The notes beneath the pieces were generated by a model. That model saw only the letters and a list, made by a program, of their open reading frames with translations, made no database searches and was not told the origin of the DNA. Source: Eremophila alpestris peregrina (lineage: Eukaryota; Chordata; Aves; Passeriformes; Alaudidae). Taken from it: 64,000 nt of DNA. Of the stretch, positions 34,940-49,500 are shown in pieces (positions within the stretch are counted from its first letter, which is position 1; every line of letters starts with the position of its first letter). Both the position numbers and the translations under genes were made by a program. Where the stretch lies: positions 3,925,297-3,989,296 of the forward strand of contig WMCF01000018.1 of the NCBI GenBank assembly GCA_009792885.1, written 5' to 3'.

Positions 34940-37900
34940 CCTCAGTCAGAAGGTGAAAGAAAACGTTAACTACTTGTCCTTGGTGAGCTGGTTCTGAAAG
35001 CATGAAAGGAAAAACTTTGATAGGCATTTGAGGGTAATCAGTTTCAAAGATAAGACTGATGTTTTTATTTACTTAAACAAGGTATGCCAGCAGCAGACAG
35101 ATTAAGAATACTTTGAAAATGGTACAAGTATTTTAAGTTATGAGACCAAAATATGGTGTCTAACTTCAAACCCTTCCACCCTCAAAGAGTCTGCTCTATT
35201 TGTAGCTAATCATAAAATAATGAAGGGTGATCTGAGACACTGAAGTTCACTCTACAATTACCATTGTTACCATACAGTAGCAGTATGTCTTGGCTGTTGT
35301 GATAAGCATATGAATGTTAGCACCAGAGCTAAAATCAGTCATCAAAAGAAGAAAAAAGAAAAAAATAAATTACAATTAATCCTATTTAATGTTATTTGGG
35401 CCAAGAGATAACACAGAGTTGAACAATCAAAGTGAGATTCATTTACTACCTGGGATTTCTCACACCCCTGCACAACATTTGGAGACCGCTGTGTCTTGCC
35501 CAGTAAGACAGACCCAGCTGGGGGTGACCACCAGCTCCTGCCTGGGGCTGGTGAACCTGTGCCCTGTGTCTCATCTGAGGGCTGGAGAACAGCTGTGTGC
35601 TGGAAAGGTTCCACAAAGAGCTGGAGGTTGTTCCTTATATCTTAAAAAAAAAAAAAAAAAAAAAAAAGTGTTTGGCTCACAGCTAATAATTAGTGCTTCT
35701 ACAATGATAAGAAAGTTGAAAGATGCTAGTGTTGGCTTTGAAAGAATACAATTAGTTCAGTGGTTTTCTTCAACCATTTATTTTTGAAGTTCTTTGAAGG
35801 AAATGCTAAGCAATTTCCTTTCCCTTTTAACATCAATAACCCTTCTTGGTGGAAGTCTTTGTTTAAATACTTTTCTGTTGTCTGCAAACAAATCAAAGGA
35901 AAATAAAGTTAATTAACTGAATGAAAGTATGGCTGAGAAAAAAGTGGGGATTAGTCAGTGTCGGTTCTTTGGCTGTGAAATGTTGATTGCAGACACTTGA
36001 GCGAGGCCTCTCTGACCCAAAAAGCTGACACTGTGACTTGCTGCCAAGGCCACTGGTTACAGGGTGAGCCTCAGGCCAAGCCTGAATGACACAGCAGTCC
36101 CAAAATAAGCTGTAACCTTCTCCTGTGTAACACGCTCATTCCGATTTGGGTTAGTGAGAAGCAGCTCTTGTGGGATTGTTCCGGCTTTTACTGGAAAGCA
36201 TGAGGTGTGGAGGAGGATGATCAAACCTCACTCTCCCTAAAAATTGCACCTGTGACTCAGACTACAGGCTATCTGGATCTGCCTGTGTGAGTACCTCTCA
36301 GGAAGAAGTAAAAAGGTAACACCGAATGCAAAAATATCTTTATTAAACATAGTGGTTTTTCCATTCCATTCTTGAAAGAAGCAGCCTTCTAAAAACCAAG
36401 TTAGTTTTCTTTGAACAAGCAGATCAAATGGGGTTTCTTCTGCCTTAACTGTTTAGCAGAAATAATATACACACTAATTCAATTTTTAAAAAATCATATA
36501 CACACTGGATTCCATATTTTTGCCCCGTGGTACAGAAGCAATGCTTCAGAGGTGACACATCAGTGCTAAAAGTCCATGTGTTCATGCTGGTCAGGTAGTG
36601 GGATCTTTTGATGTTTTCAAAGAAAGAGAAGATCTCACCTGGAATACAGAAGCTGAGGTGGTTTCACACATTATTTCACACCTGTGGGCTGGCTTTTTCT
36701 GAGGATGGCAAGGTTTGCCTGCCCAGAAGTGTTGATAAGGGCACGATGAGAGGGTTTTCTCAAACAGTAACAGAAAAGCATCCAAAGGAAGGATCAGAAA
36801 TTCAGGTCATCCTCGTATCACTGGGGGCAAGACCACAGCCATGCAGCAGTTTTTGTCACTGCCCCTCTTCCCTGGATGTCCCTGTGATGGCTGTAACTCT
36901 TCACAGAATGGAGCCAAAGCTCCTGCAGGACAGGATTGATGATGAGCAAACTGCACAGGGGCAAAGTCCCTGATACCTGTCCTAAAGGTGTTTGGTTGCA
37001 GACCTTTTTAGCTGGTGTTTTTTATGCTAAGATTTTAAGTAGGAGTTAATAGCTGCTGCTATCAAGTACTTCTTCAGAACAACTGGGCCACTGAGGGATG
37101 TGGGGTCAGTGTATGAGTGTTGATGACTGAAGGTGTCCCAGTGCCATACTGGTGCAGGAGGGTCAAGCACTGGAGACATGCAAGCATCTCTGTGTGTGAC
37201 AGGTCTCCATCCTCAGGCTCTGTTCCCACTATCAGCTGAGCTCCAGGTACCTGATGACAATATCAGGAGCCTCTCCATAACCTAGTTGCTTCCTATGAAG
37301 TCCTGCTAATCCTCTGGGAAGCAGTTGGCAGCAGGAGCAAGAAGGAAATGGAACACTTGCTGGGAGACCATTATGGGACCTCATCAGTGGGAGGTTTCCC
37401 TCAGTATCCACAAGCATTTAGCACACAGCTCAGCTGCTGGGTAATAAATTACTGGTTACTGCTGGGTCTGACTGAATGGGGATATCTTAGGTGTGTGGAA
37501 GTACCAGTAGGTAAAATCCACACCAGTAATGCTTGTGAACTCCACTGTAAGGCCACTGCTATATAGAAAACATCCTACTACCCACAGGGCTGACACAATC
37601 CTGGTTGCTGGTTAAAACCAAGGAAAAAGAGAAACCCAACACTATTTGGTTTAGGTAATGTCCTATGTCTGGGTTGCTTGCTGAAATAGTGGGTAATTAC
37701 ATGCAATCCTCTGTTGTAGCATAACCATGGCAATGTGATAATAAGTAGTGGTGTGATTTTGAGGAAAATAACTGTTTCCACTAAAAATTATATTTCCTTT
37801 TATTAAACTATATGTTTAAGAAATACTTAGTCAATAATTAACTGAGTGAGCAAAATCAAGCTTTGCCCTTTTTGTTAAAGGGATGTTTCTGGACAGGATG

Positions 37901-40900
37901 TTGTGTGCATTTATCAGGCCAAAGTATAAAACTTCTTTGATTTCAGCAGAAAAGAATGCTAATTCTGTGTCTTCATTTCTGTTCAGGCAAGCCAGTGGCT
38001 TTTTGTTATGTTAGTGTAGCTGATCAGAAATGAACCTAGAAAGAGGAACAATTGCTAATTGGACCCTCTAATTATAATGTGGCCTGACAATAGACAAGCA
38101 CAGTAGTTATGAGTACAGAAACACAAATTTCTTTTCTTTTTTTTTTTTTTAATTTTCTTTTGCTTTCCTTCTTTTTACTTATTTTGTATAGCTGGGAAAT
38201 AAGCAGTTCTTTAATCACCAAAGACTGTATGATCCCCAGGCACATTATCCAAATGAAGAAATGTACCCCAAGTCCAGATGCAGAAGCCTGGAGGGGCAAT
38301 GCATCCTCTCTGGTACCACACAGTGTCCTATGCCCACTGTGAAACTGGCCCTGTGCAGCTTTTCTGTAAAACATCAGCATGAGTGGGTGTGGGCTGTGCA
38401 GCAAAGCCAAATTGCATCCAGAGACACCTCAGAAACACAGCTTCTCAAAATCCTTACTTCCCCCTTGTCTTCTGCAAAGTCCTGGGGAAAAAAAGAATCA
38501 GTATTGGAGTAAAAAAGACAAATAATGCAGAAATGGATGTTATGCTGCTTTGGCTCCTGTGCTGCCTTGGCTGCTGTTTCACAGAGCACAGATTGGCAAG
38601 ACTCCTCAACAGAATTAGCTTCAGCAGGAAAATCCAATGAAGGATTGATTTATAACTGTTGGTTGAAGGAGCATCTGCCAGTTGTTGTCTCTATAATGTA
38701 AATGTTCATAATGTAATGTGACTTATTTTGAAGCAGGGAAACCTTGTATGCCCATTGAATACAGATATAATTCAGACCAGCCCAACCCTCTCAACTTTCT
38801 CAGTGGGCTTGGTTATAAAATTCAGCTTGGTTTTAAACTGGAGTCCCTCAAGATCAGGTATAACATTTAAATGTACTGAACTGCATGTAAAAAAAATATT
38901 GCTCCTCAAATTGCAGATCTAAATTTTAATTTCTTCCTGGGTATGAAGAAGTGAGGACAGCTGTTTATCAGATTTGTTTTTTTTTTATGCCAGATGAAAA
39001 GAACATAGATTTTAGCATCAGAGATGAAATTTCCTGAAATCCCATATTAGATAAAGGACATTTAGCACCTAAGAACTCACAATGCTTTTCCCTTCTGAAA
39101 GCTTGTTGGATTTTTGAGCAGTGAAGAAACTGTATCATAATTTAGGACAGGAGATGAGTGTCATGTTATTCTGTCAAATACAAAGGAGAGAAAAATGATT
39201 TTGTTATTTGAAATCTAATCTCTGACAAAGCTTCACCAGAGCATAGCTGTTAAAATCACTGCTTCTACATGAATGCTGTCCCATGATTTTTTAAAGATGT
39301 GCTCAGCATCTATGATTAAAATTAAACTCAAAATAATGTTATCCTCATCACATTCCCCAACCATGTAGTCAAGGCTGATTCAGATGAGAAAACCACCTAA
39401 TGAATCATCAGACTTTTTTTCCTGCACTCCCTAGGCAGGCCATGTTCCCTTTAATTTCAGCTTTTCCTACAAAATAATTCTTCCACATATAAGACAGGCT
39501 GAGATAATAATTCAGTGTTGGGATTCATTTTATTAAGTTTGAGCTGGTCAGCATGGATTTCTTTAAGCCAACAGAGATCTAGAAAATAGAGTCAATAAGA
39601 ATTAAGGCTAAGTTGATCTCCCCATAAGGTAGGCAGTTACGCCAGGTCAGATGGATTGCTCCCTAAAAGAGAAATGCATATTCCTCTCAATTGCTTACAG
39701 CCCCAGAGGAGCAGCTGAGCTGGAGATGCTGCATCCTACACCTCTGCAGTTATCTGGGGTGAGGAGCCTTCACAGCATCAGATTTGCAGTACATCTGGCA
39801 CATCTCCCTTTATTCTCTGCCTTCAGAAACATTCTGTCGGAACTGAATACCTCTGAAATCAAAAGTCATTTCTGGAATTTCACATCCAGAGGCTGGACCT
39901 TTTTCATAGAATTTCTCCACAGCTGAAATTTCCTTGATAATTTAATTAAATATTTTAGCAAAGTCACTTTCTTTATATTCTTTATTAGAGTTTGTAAGAG
40001 ATCTCTCTAAGATTCTAGTCAATTATGATACTTTATATATTCTACTTTTTGTAATCTCCAAATCAGAAGACCTTAGTGCCATTTTTTGAGAATACCTTGT
40101 TCTTATCCCTATTTTTCTTGGGCATGCATTCATATTTAGAGATACATAGGTGTATAAAAATAATTATACAGAAATAGAGAACAATAAAACAGACTTCAGA
40201 CTGTGGACTATCTAGAGATATAAACTCTGAATTGTATATGTGTTTGTATAGTTATACAAAAGGGCTATTAATTCTGTTCTTATATTAAAAACAATGTCAG
40301 AGCACACAAGAAAGGTTGAACAGGGTGTCTGAAAATAAAATATAAGGAAACCCACCAAATTACTGGTGAGTCTGTAGAAAAACTTTACTAACAGTGAAGG
40401 AAGGCAATCTTGGGAGTTACAGTCCCTTCCTCAGTCTATGGGAAAGCAGAACAAAGAGATCAGAAAATGTATACTGCAAGGATGATGATTCAGAGCTCAT
40501 AAGGAAATATGTTATTGTAGTATGAGTAAAAGGCCTATGGGAAATATTTTCCTTGGGAGACCAGGAAATGTCTGAAAAAACTAAGCCGCAGGGTGCATTA
40601 AAGAGAAATGTTTCCCTGGGTCACCATTCCTTTTACAGAAGAAAGAGGAATCTATTAAGTCAGGAATGGACAGTAAGATCAAGGGAAATTAATGAGCTGG
40701 AAGAGAGACTTTTAGAGCTGTAGCACTGCTCAGACCTGTGGGCTGCCCTGAAATAGGATTCTGTTTTTCTGAGAACCAGTGATAACTTCATGCAGCTGCT
40801 CATTAGATAGTGCAGATAGCAGAGGAGAAATTGAAACCCTGGATGTGCTAGATTAACGTTTTCCCTCTATTTCCTCCATTTATTTTCCAGATGGCATACT

Positions 40901-43900
40901 GTTTCCCTATAATGTCTTATGTATTTATTCCCCTTCCAACTCTATTAACCTCAGTGGATCAACAACAGAAATTACTATGGCCCATTGACTGCAGAATCTT
41001 ATTTGATATTGACTGTTTTCTTTAGGATGATTTGATTGACAGAAATTATTGCAGTAGATGTGCATTGTAATTTGTAATAGAGCATTTTATCTCTTTGAAT
41101 CCAGATAGCCTTTCTTCCAGAGTCTTCACTTGTAATGCTGCTTATTGGGATCTTTGAATCTTTATTGTATCAAACAGCAGTTATTTGTAGAGGCAGCTAA
41201 GAGCTGGGGAGGATTAATGCACAATCCTACCACACTTAAATATCTGTCTGTTTTCATCTTGTCCTAGGTCATCACTGGGAATGGATTTGGTCACCTTACC
41301 CTGGTACATATTTACAAAACTCAAGGAAGTGCCATGGAATTTGATGCAGTTATCAGTCTCACTTCAAAGGGGTACCAGAATTGAAGTGATAGAAATCTCA
41401 TGGACCAGGACTGAGGTATTTTGCAGGATTATATCAGGTGTTTAACACTGAGCTCCACTACAATTATTTTTCTTTTATTCTTTCTTTCTTTCTCAAGCTC
41501 TGAACTTCTTCATCATAAATATTAAATATATCTATATTACATGTAAAGAATATGGGAAAGGGATGTAAAAGAGATAATGTGTTACATTTGACTGTTTTTG
41601 GCAGGACCCACAACACAAATCACTGTTTTAAAAAGCTACAGATATTGTATTAGCTTTTCTTTAAAGTGCAGGAAAATAACTACTCCCTAGTTTGTTGGCT
41701 TTGTGAACTGAAGGGTAAGACCTTCTTGGGTACTGAATCAGGGCAATGCATGTTCATGGCATGGGGGTACACAGAGCAGAAATCAGATTTTCTCTGGTAA
41801 ATATGGCCTAAAATTTGGCCACAGATGGCTTGTTTCCACAGCCAAGTAAACTACTTCAGGAAAAGAGGACAGGATCCAGGTTGAATGCAGACAGATGTCA
41901 GGAGAGAGAGGCAGTACAGAGGGGCAGCTGCTCTGTCCTCTCCTGGCATGGATCCTGTGCTCTTTCCAGGAGGTGCTGCTGGTCTGGGGCAAGAGGGGAA
42001 GACAAACCCTATCTGCAGCTGATAAATCCAAAAGAATCTCCAGAAACACCATGCTGATGGTAACCTGCTGCTCAGAAGTGCCTCTTAAACTCCACACTGC
42101 CCATGCTGCTGCTGAGGAGCTGGGAGAGCACTCTGCTGCATGGGCAGGCAAGTGTGCATGGCAGAAATCCTGGGTGCCAGTGTGCCACAGAGGTGTGGAA
42201 TAACTGCTGTGCACTATAACTGATCAGCAGCTTCTGACACTGGCCAAGATGGAAATCAGAACAAAATGTTGTTTTGGTTTGATCACAATTGTAGCAGTTA
42301 AATTATTCTGGCTTTCTCATCAAAACAAGAAAAAGAAAAAAAAATCTGAATTGATATTTCTTTGATGAAAACCAAACTGTGTTTGATTTTTGTTTTCTCC
42401 ATCTCCCTTCCTTTTCTCCCTGTTTGATTAACTTCCAATAAAATTTTGGGTAAAACATTTAAACCAGAGAGAAAATGTTTTCCATCAAATAAAGTTGTCT
42501 GATTTTCTACAGTGGGTTTTTCATTCTTTGTTTTCTGTTAGCTGTATTAGGACAGCTATCCTCCTTCACTTTACTAAAAATCTTTCTGATACAAGGGTCT
42601 AACAGAGTTTCCTCACTTGTTTTCTAACTAGGGTTTAAGTGACTAGAAGATCTTTGTTATTTTTCTCCCTGGAAATGGCTCAGCAGCAGTTAATCAGAGT
42701 TAAATTGCACAGCCCACTGACATTGTGCATAGAAATACGAAACGCTTATTCATTAAATGTTTGTCACTAGCAGCTGTATTTTGACCTGTGTTGAAGTTAT
42801 TACCAAATTAAAAGTTTTTTTTTTAGAAATGCAGCATCATGTCACTCATGAAGTAGTTAGGAAGAAGGAGTTTCATGAGTCTGGGACACCTAGCACAAGC
42901 AAAGAAGACTTTAATTTTGATATGTTAATGCAATAAAGAATATGTGACATTGAATGACATGCACCAAAATAACTGCTTTAGGAAGATGTAAGAGTGACTA
43001 TTTTTCCAGATGTCAATATTAAAGAAGCCTGGACTTTGAGAAGCAGAAGGCATTCATACTTATCTAAACTGTGGACAGAACACTATTCTAAGTTGTTTTG
43101 AGTGTGCCTGATTTTATCTTAATCAAGCAAAAGCCAAGTGAAAATAAGACTTAACCTTACATCTCTCATTGTTCTCTCCTAGTATAAATTTCCAAGTGAT
43201 GGAAACAAGTTTTGGTGTCTGGAAGATTAAGGTAGACAAAAACCAAAAAATAAAGAAACACCATGTTTCCATGGTAATGAAAAATATATTTAGTATCACC
43301 CCTCCATGGAGGAACGAAATATTCCACCATGTTCTTTGCTTACAAAAGTATTACCCCTCTTTCCACAATATGGATATTGCCTAGTGGGATGCTGTGCCTG
43401 GAGCATGCTGTGGAGAATGGAATGGGCCCTTTGCTCTGCCTTTGCCCTGAGTGTTGTCCACCTTGGGACAGCAGCTCAGTCACTGAAACCTTGCAGAGCC
43501 CCAATGGCTGCAGTGATGGGAGCATTCCCAAGGGAAATGTTGTTCTCTCTGCTTTACAGATAGCACACTCACCTCACAGATGAGGTGTTAAAAGGTCTCC
43601 TCTCACCATGAAAACCTCAGACTCCAGTCAGCTGTACAGCACTGAGGCAATGAATGTTTCTTTGGGAGAAAGATCCAGCATGTTAGCCTGTTCCCTCATT
43701 CCTGCGACGCGGAGGAAAGACAGGCTTCTTTTGCCACCTTTTATAGGATTTTAAGCTTTTGTGCCTGGTAGAAAGCCAAAGCTGAAATCCTGGGTTAATC
43801 TTGTTATCTGGTACATAGTGTAAGTCTTGCTTTGCAGAATTCACCTCCATGCTTTCCCCGTATGTGAGCAATTTCAAAGATTTTAAATTGAAAGGATAAT

Positions 43901-46472
43901 AACAACTATTGTGTCCAACCTTCTTCTAAATTTCACTTCCTTTTAGTGTCCCCTGTCTGTTCTGGGCAGCAAACCTCACTTTCTAAACTCTGCTAAAATA
44001 AACTAGTGGGATAAGATACATAAGTGTGCAGGCAGAGCATCATAATAGCAGGTAAGAAAAGAAATCCAAATAAAATAATTATGAACTGATGTCAATTTTA
44101 ATCCATAGACCTTGAAATAATTTTGCTTCAGCATTTCAATAAAAATTCTGAGATAGAATAGATGCTGCCCTGGTTTCCAGTGATCTTCTTTACCAGAATT
44201 CACTGTTTATCCTTCCCATGGAATTTCAGAAGAGCATAAGTGCAGGTGGAGCAGCAGGTTAAGCACTGGGGGGTAGACTGCTGGAGATCTGTTGGTAGTG
44301 CAAGGAGGTCAATTGCATCATTTAGTGGGGAGCAGATATCTCTTTTTAAGCACCTAAGTGCCACAAATAGGAACTTAGTTCCATTGTATAGTCAGTGGCA
44401 AAATGCAGACTCCTAAATTAGATGTTCTTGTTTAAAGTCCGAAGGGCTCAACCTCTATAGCGTCAGTTAATATTAGTATTTCCCTGGTCCTATTCTTCTA
44501 CTGAATTGTGTAAGTTTGTCTTGGATTGAATACCAAAAGAATTGCCTTCATGACCACTGAAAACACCTATGGGACCAAAAACCACTTTCCTTCTTTTTTT
44601 CTTCAGAATAAGCAATACACTACTGACAAGCACAGTCAACCCAAAGACTCTCAGTAGATGATTCTGAATTATCCACTCCTTTTCTCTCCCTGAGTACAGT
44701 GGGTAATCAATGGTAATTGCAAAGTGTCTAGTTTTTTAGAGGGCAGAGTAAGCCATAAGGACATACAAAAGTGAAATAAGTCTTTTGCTATTGAGCTTTC
44801 TACTGCAGTAACTGAAAATCTGACAGAGGTCTGCTATGCAGAGCAACACATGCCAGCATGGTGGGGGACAGCTGGAAGAAGAAATGCATATTGTGAATGG
44901 TAATAACAAAGGACAGGTGTATGAGAGATTTCTGAACTCAGGAACATGTTCCTGAAACTTGGCACAGGTTGCTGTTTGCTCCTGGGCTGGCATCCAGCAG
45001 AGAGTGAGAGGAAGCGAAACTGCTGCCATTAGTTTCGCTGTGTGCACAATTTGAGATTCACCAGAACCCCAGGTACACCAGAAAAACATTTATAAATCAC
45101 TCCAGAGCAGCTGTCAGGCAAGAGATTATGAGCACACAGTGTTTGGTGTTATCTGTGGGATCTTAAAAAATAGATGGGGAAGGTCAGATTCACACTCAGT
45201 GAAAGGGAAAACTTAAAGATCACCAAAACTGCTGAAATCAGTTTTACCATCTGTGATATTCTTAATAGTAGTTAATTATTTACTCAAGTCTATATTATTT
45301 GACACTAAGGGTAGAAGTTGAGGATCTTTTTTTGTTAGACACAGTGGTATCCTTGACATGTAACAGAGAGAGACAGGTACCCCCAGAGCTCAGATCTGTC
45401 TCTCAGTCCTGCTGAACAAAGAGGGAGCCATGTGATTACTGCAGATAGACAAGGCTGAAGCCATGTAAACAGGGTCCCAAAACTGGACTAATATCTCAGT
45501 GAACAGTATAAGAAAGCACCATTATGAAAAAAACATAAATGCAAAAAAAAATAATGGCACAGGAAGTAATTTATTGTGTCTTTAATACTTCTTAGAGCCT
45601 GAGTATCCCCAGGCTGGATGACATCTCCTTTTGTTAGGCAGTTTTTTGTTGAAATTATTAACATTTGTTATACTTAAAATCTGTCTCAGTAGACGACAGA
45701 AATTAATTTATTTCATCTACTATTTTTAGATATCTACAGTTTAGATCTTTCAGGGGTCAGGTGAATCCCACTCAAGGCATCTGTCTGTCTTAGAAGGAGA
45801 TTTCAGTCATGGCGTTCTCAAACTATGCACTTATATTCAAAAACAGATTTTCTGGTTAAATAATCTGAACAATGGTTTTCCTGAGGCTTTTATCAGTGAC
45901 TCCAGAATGTATCCTAACCTTTGAGTATTCAAAACTGAACTCTTTCTGTACTACTGTGATCTTACAAAAATGTATCAAATTGCACAGGGTCATTTTCCTT
46001 CTGATACCATGAGAAAGGCACTTTTTGGATGAGGTTAAAAATTACTTTTCATCTCTTAAGAAAAATATATCAGCAGATTAAAAAATAACATTAATAAATT
46101 GTCACATATGCTATTCATTGAACTCTAAACAAAAATTGTCTTGCTTAGCTTCTCATATGCACATATATATTTCTCAAAAACATTTCTTCATATGCTTGTG
46201 TCTCAGGGTAAATCTAGAAATGCTAATATTTGAGGAGTAGTGTGGAAATGAGCACAAAGGATGCCTTGGGTACAGGCAAAGGTTGGCTGCAGAAATCAAA
46301 ATGAGAGATTTTATGTCCCAAGCAGGAAGATATTTAAACATTGAATTTTGAATGCCCAAAGGAATTAAAGATGTGCTGATGTTAAACACATGCCTAGGTA
46401 CCCTTTCTGACTGCCATCGTTTCCTTGAACCGAACATGAGCCATTGTCTGGAAGCAAGAAAGTGTCAAAGGT
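34940..46472. other. No gene seen; long stretch of unique-looking non-coding DNA
   Basis: I see no recognisable gene, RNA gene or transposon. Small items: poly(A)24 at 35,644-35,667, a T-run at 38,137-38,150 and a short TTTC repeat at 41,480-41,493. More GC-rich patches lie at 35,460-35,620, 36,650-37,400 and 41,880-42,200. The last carries open frames of 102 codons (plus) and 143 codons (minus) over the same DNA with no recognisable domain. A 39-codon frame after a good acceptor-like tract at about 41,276 is also unrecognised. Nothing here justifies a gene call. Confidence 0.6.
35644..35667. repeat. Poly(A) run of 24
   Basis: An uninterrupted run of 24 A's follows a GC-richer 180-base segment (about 35,460-35,640). 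That arrangement could be the tail of an old retrocopy, but I recognise no parent gene and find no flanking target-site duplication. Confidence 0.9.
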
Positions 46473-46512
46473 CAAAATAAAATAAAAAATAATTACAATA
46501 AATAAATAAATC
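46473..46512. repeat. AAAT-type microsatellite
   Basis: AAAAT and AAAT units with one interruption, ending in AATAAATAAATAAAT. Ordinary simple repeat. Confidence 0.85.
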
Positions 46513-49500
46513 ATGCACATGTTTTATTCTCTTTGTCTCAGAGCACATAAAGCTTTCTGGTGTCCCGTCACACATTTAAAGAAGAAACACCAGTAAAAAA
46601 GAAACCATCTTAAACCACAACATGAAAATCCATATTGATGACATAAATGTTGAAGGATCTGTCCAAATAAGTCAGGAAGACAGAGGATCACACAGCTCTA
46701 ATCTATATGTAGTTATTGTGCAAGTCCATCTTAGAAGGCTGTAACAATGACCTGGAGAATGGGATTGTTCTGGGAAAAAATAAAGTAAAATCACCAAGAT
46801 GCAGCAAAGCCTTTGTCATTAGTAAACACTAGAACAGGATCCAACTGACTGACTTCTTTGTTAATCTTTGCTGCATTCTCTGTAACATTAATTATCTGCA
46901 TTTGACTGGCAGTCATCTATTCCCAGTTTGGACAGTTTCCCATTAGTGTACCAGGCACACAACTTGTGCAGGAGTTATCAGGCAAAACAGTGACTACATT
47001 GGACTGGACTGGAACTGAGTCCTGGCTGCATGAGTCAAATATCACAGGAATTTGTGTGTGGAGGGTGTTTACCCAGACTTTTCAAGCTCTTGGAAACACA
47101 TGGTAGGAAAAAAAAAACCCAAAATTCCAATCCTTTCATTTAAAAAGTCCTTGTTTTTCCACCTGTGAGCAGTCTATTACCAAGGCATTAGCACAAGGCT
47201 TCTTTTCCTCTCTTGTCCAGATAATGTGTTCCAAGACTTATTAATTATAACAACTTCAACCCCACAGTCATAAAGCACAATCTCTAATCTCCCACTGCCT
47301 TCTGGCTCACAAATATATGGATACTTGTACATAAACACACTTACACCCATATACAAATGCATACATTTAATGATTTCAATTTTTATCTATTTGCCTCCAG
47401 GAAAAAAAAAAAAAAACAAAACAACAAACCATCAAGTAGTAATGAATAAAAACTGTTTGAATGAGTGAAAATTAAACCTTGGTACTACAAGATAATGATA
47501 TTCATATTTGAGATAGAAAAAAAAAGAAAGAAATGTAGCTTTGAAATCTGTAGTGAGGCCATGCATACAGGGACAGAGAGATGGAGCTTGAGGCACAAAC
47601 CTGGAGCAAATCACACCATGACAGCAGCATACAAAGGACCAGGTTGGGCATTTGAAAACATGAAAAAGAAACATGCTGTGTCTGAAAAAGTAAGTGTTTG
47701 AAAGTACAACAAATGCAGCTCTGATTTATTTTGCGGAAGTTTGTAGGTAGAAGGACTAATTTGTTTCTGGGAATGGCTTCTTATGGTCACAGTTTGGCAT
47801 GCAAAGCTTAACATTGGGGTGTACAGCTCTTCCTATGCAGATTTTTCTCATCCAGAGTCCTGGATCCTCTTCTGTTAAGCAGTTTTGTCTTCCATGAGAT
47901 AAAATAGAAAGAGAGTGTTTCAATCCTGCTGGTAATAAATGGGCAGTTGTTTGCCCCAGAGATTTTGTGTAGAACCAGCAGCTGAAACTGGTCTGCTATC
48001 TCCTTAACTGTCCAGTCTATAAGTACTGCTTTGGAATGACATTATACCACTGTCAGGTTGAGTAGAATATTAAATAGCACCCTAAATGCTATTAAATTGA
48101 CACTAAATAGACATTTCCCGCTATAAAAATAACCAAATGAGTTTTACTGTATCTGGCTAGAGCCTATAAACAGTGTCATCTGTCTAATGGGGATAAAAAG
48201 AAAAAATGATTTAGACACTTTTCTCCTTCCTAGTGTTTTCTCCTGGTTTGACCAGTCTGTTCCAGCCATATCTGTTCTTGGCAATTTCTGTGCTGTTCTC
48301 TCCAGTGCTTCAAAGAAATGTGCTGTGTGTGGGGGGCACGAGTCAAGAGGAGAGGAGTGGAAAGTTGCAGCAGCCATCCTGCACTGAGCCAATGCCTTCC
48401 AGAAACATATTGCTGTTTCTGGAAGTGGCTTTTTCTGTCTTGAGGTAAATTATTTAAAGACTAATGGTTTGACAACAGTTCTAAATGAACCTGGCAATTT
48501 CCCTGCATTGGATCAGACCTGTAAACTCCTACTTTAGCCCTCTGTTTCTTAAAGGGATGAGTAAAAGTCTATTTAGAAAGTTGCATGGAACTGAGCAATT
48601 AGGAGATATCCCACTCAGATAAATAAATGGCTTCCTATCAAGAGTGCTGGAAAGCTGAACTAGAGCAGATTAATTCAGCTAAGTGACTGCATGGTAGGAA
48701 GAAAGAGTCATGGACATGCTTTAGAAACTCACATTTACATAGACTTCCCGACACAAACCACTCCTGCTGGCATATAATTTAATAGAAAATTCACGTTTTG
48801 TGACCTATCTCTGCATTCACTAGCCAAATTTAACTTATTTTCTCAGACATGGACAGAGAACATAAATAGTGCAAATAAGTAGGTAAAAAGCTAAGAAGGA
48901 AATCCAGCCAGATACTAAAGATACAAAATACCAACAGCATGGTTTAAACAGAATTGCATATTTGAGGTCTGTTTGTTCTCAGACAAGAGTAATGTAATTT
49001 CTCTCCACTGTGAAGCAAAGTGGATACAGCTGAGCTATCTGCTGCTGTAAAATCACAGGTGGCACTCACCTGCCAGAAAGAGCACCAAAGCTCTCTCTGT
49101 GCCTTTATCTAGGGCAGTTGTCTTCAAGCTGACTCAGGATCTTCTAGAACTGATGAACTTCATTGACTGTGAAACTTATGTCCCTTTTCTTGATGACTCT
49201 CCCTGTCAGATTTTAACACTGATGCTTTTTTCTCTCATGGAGAACTGGTATTTGCTGATTATTTCTAACTACATCCCAAGCAAAAGAAGAACAGATATAT
49301 TTTCCAGGGTTCAATGAAACTTTTTAAATGTTTAAATTGATAAAAATCAGTATCCCCAAGGTACATCCGTATGAGTTTTGAAGGAAAATGTCATATACAC
49401 CAAATGATATCTGTGGTGGCAGAATTCACTTCAGAAGTGCTAAGATAAAACCAAAATTATCAGCATAAAAATGTATTTGATGAATGTTTGAAAGAAATTA

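Noticed and set aside
35389..35787. 132-codon open frame
   Set aside because: It runs through the poly(A)24 tract as polylysine, with no recognisable domain on either side.
41783..42214. 143-codon minus-strand frame and overlapping 102-codon plus-strand frame
   Set aside because: Both lie in a locally GC-rich patch where stop codons are rarer on both strands. The peptides match no family I know.
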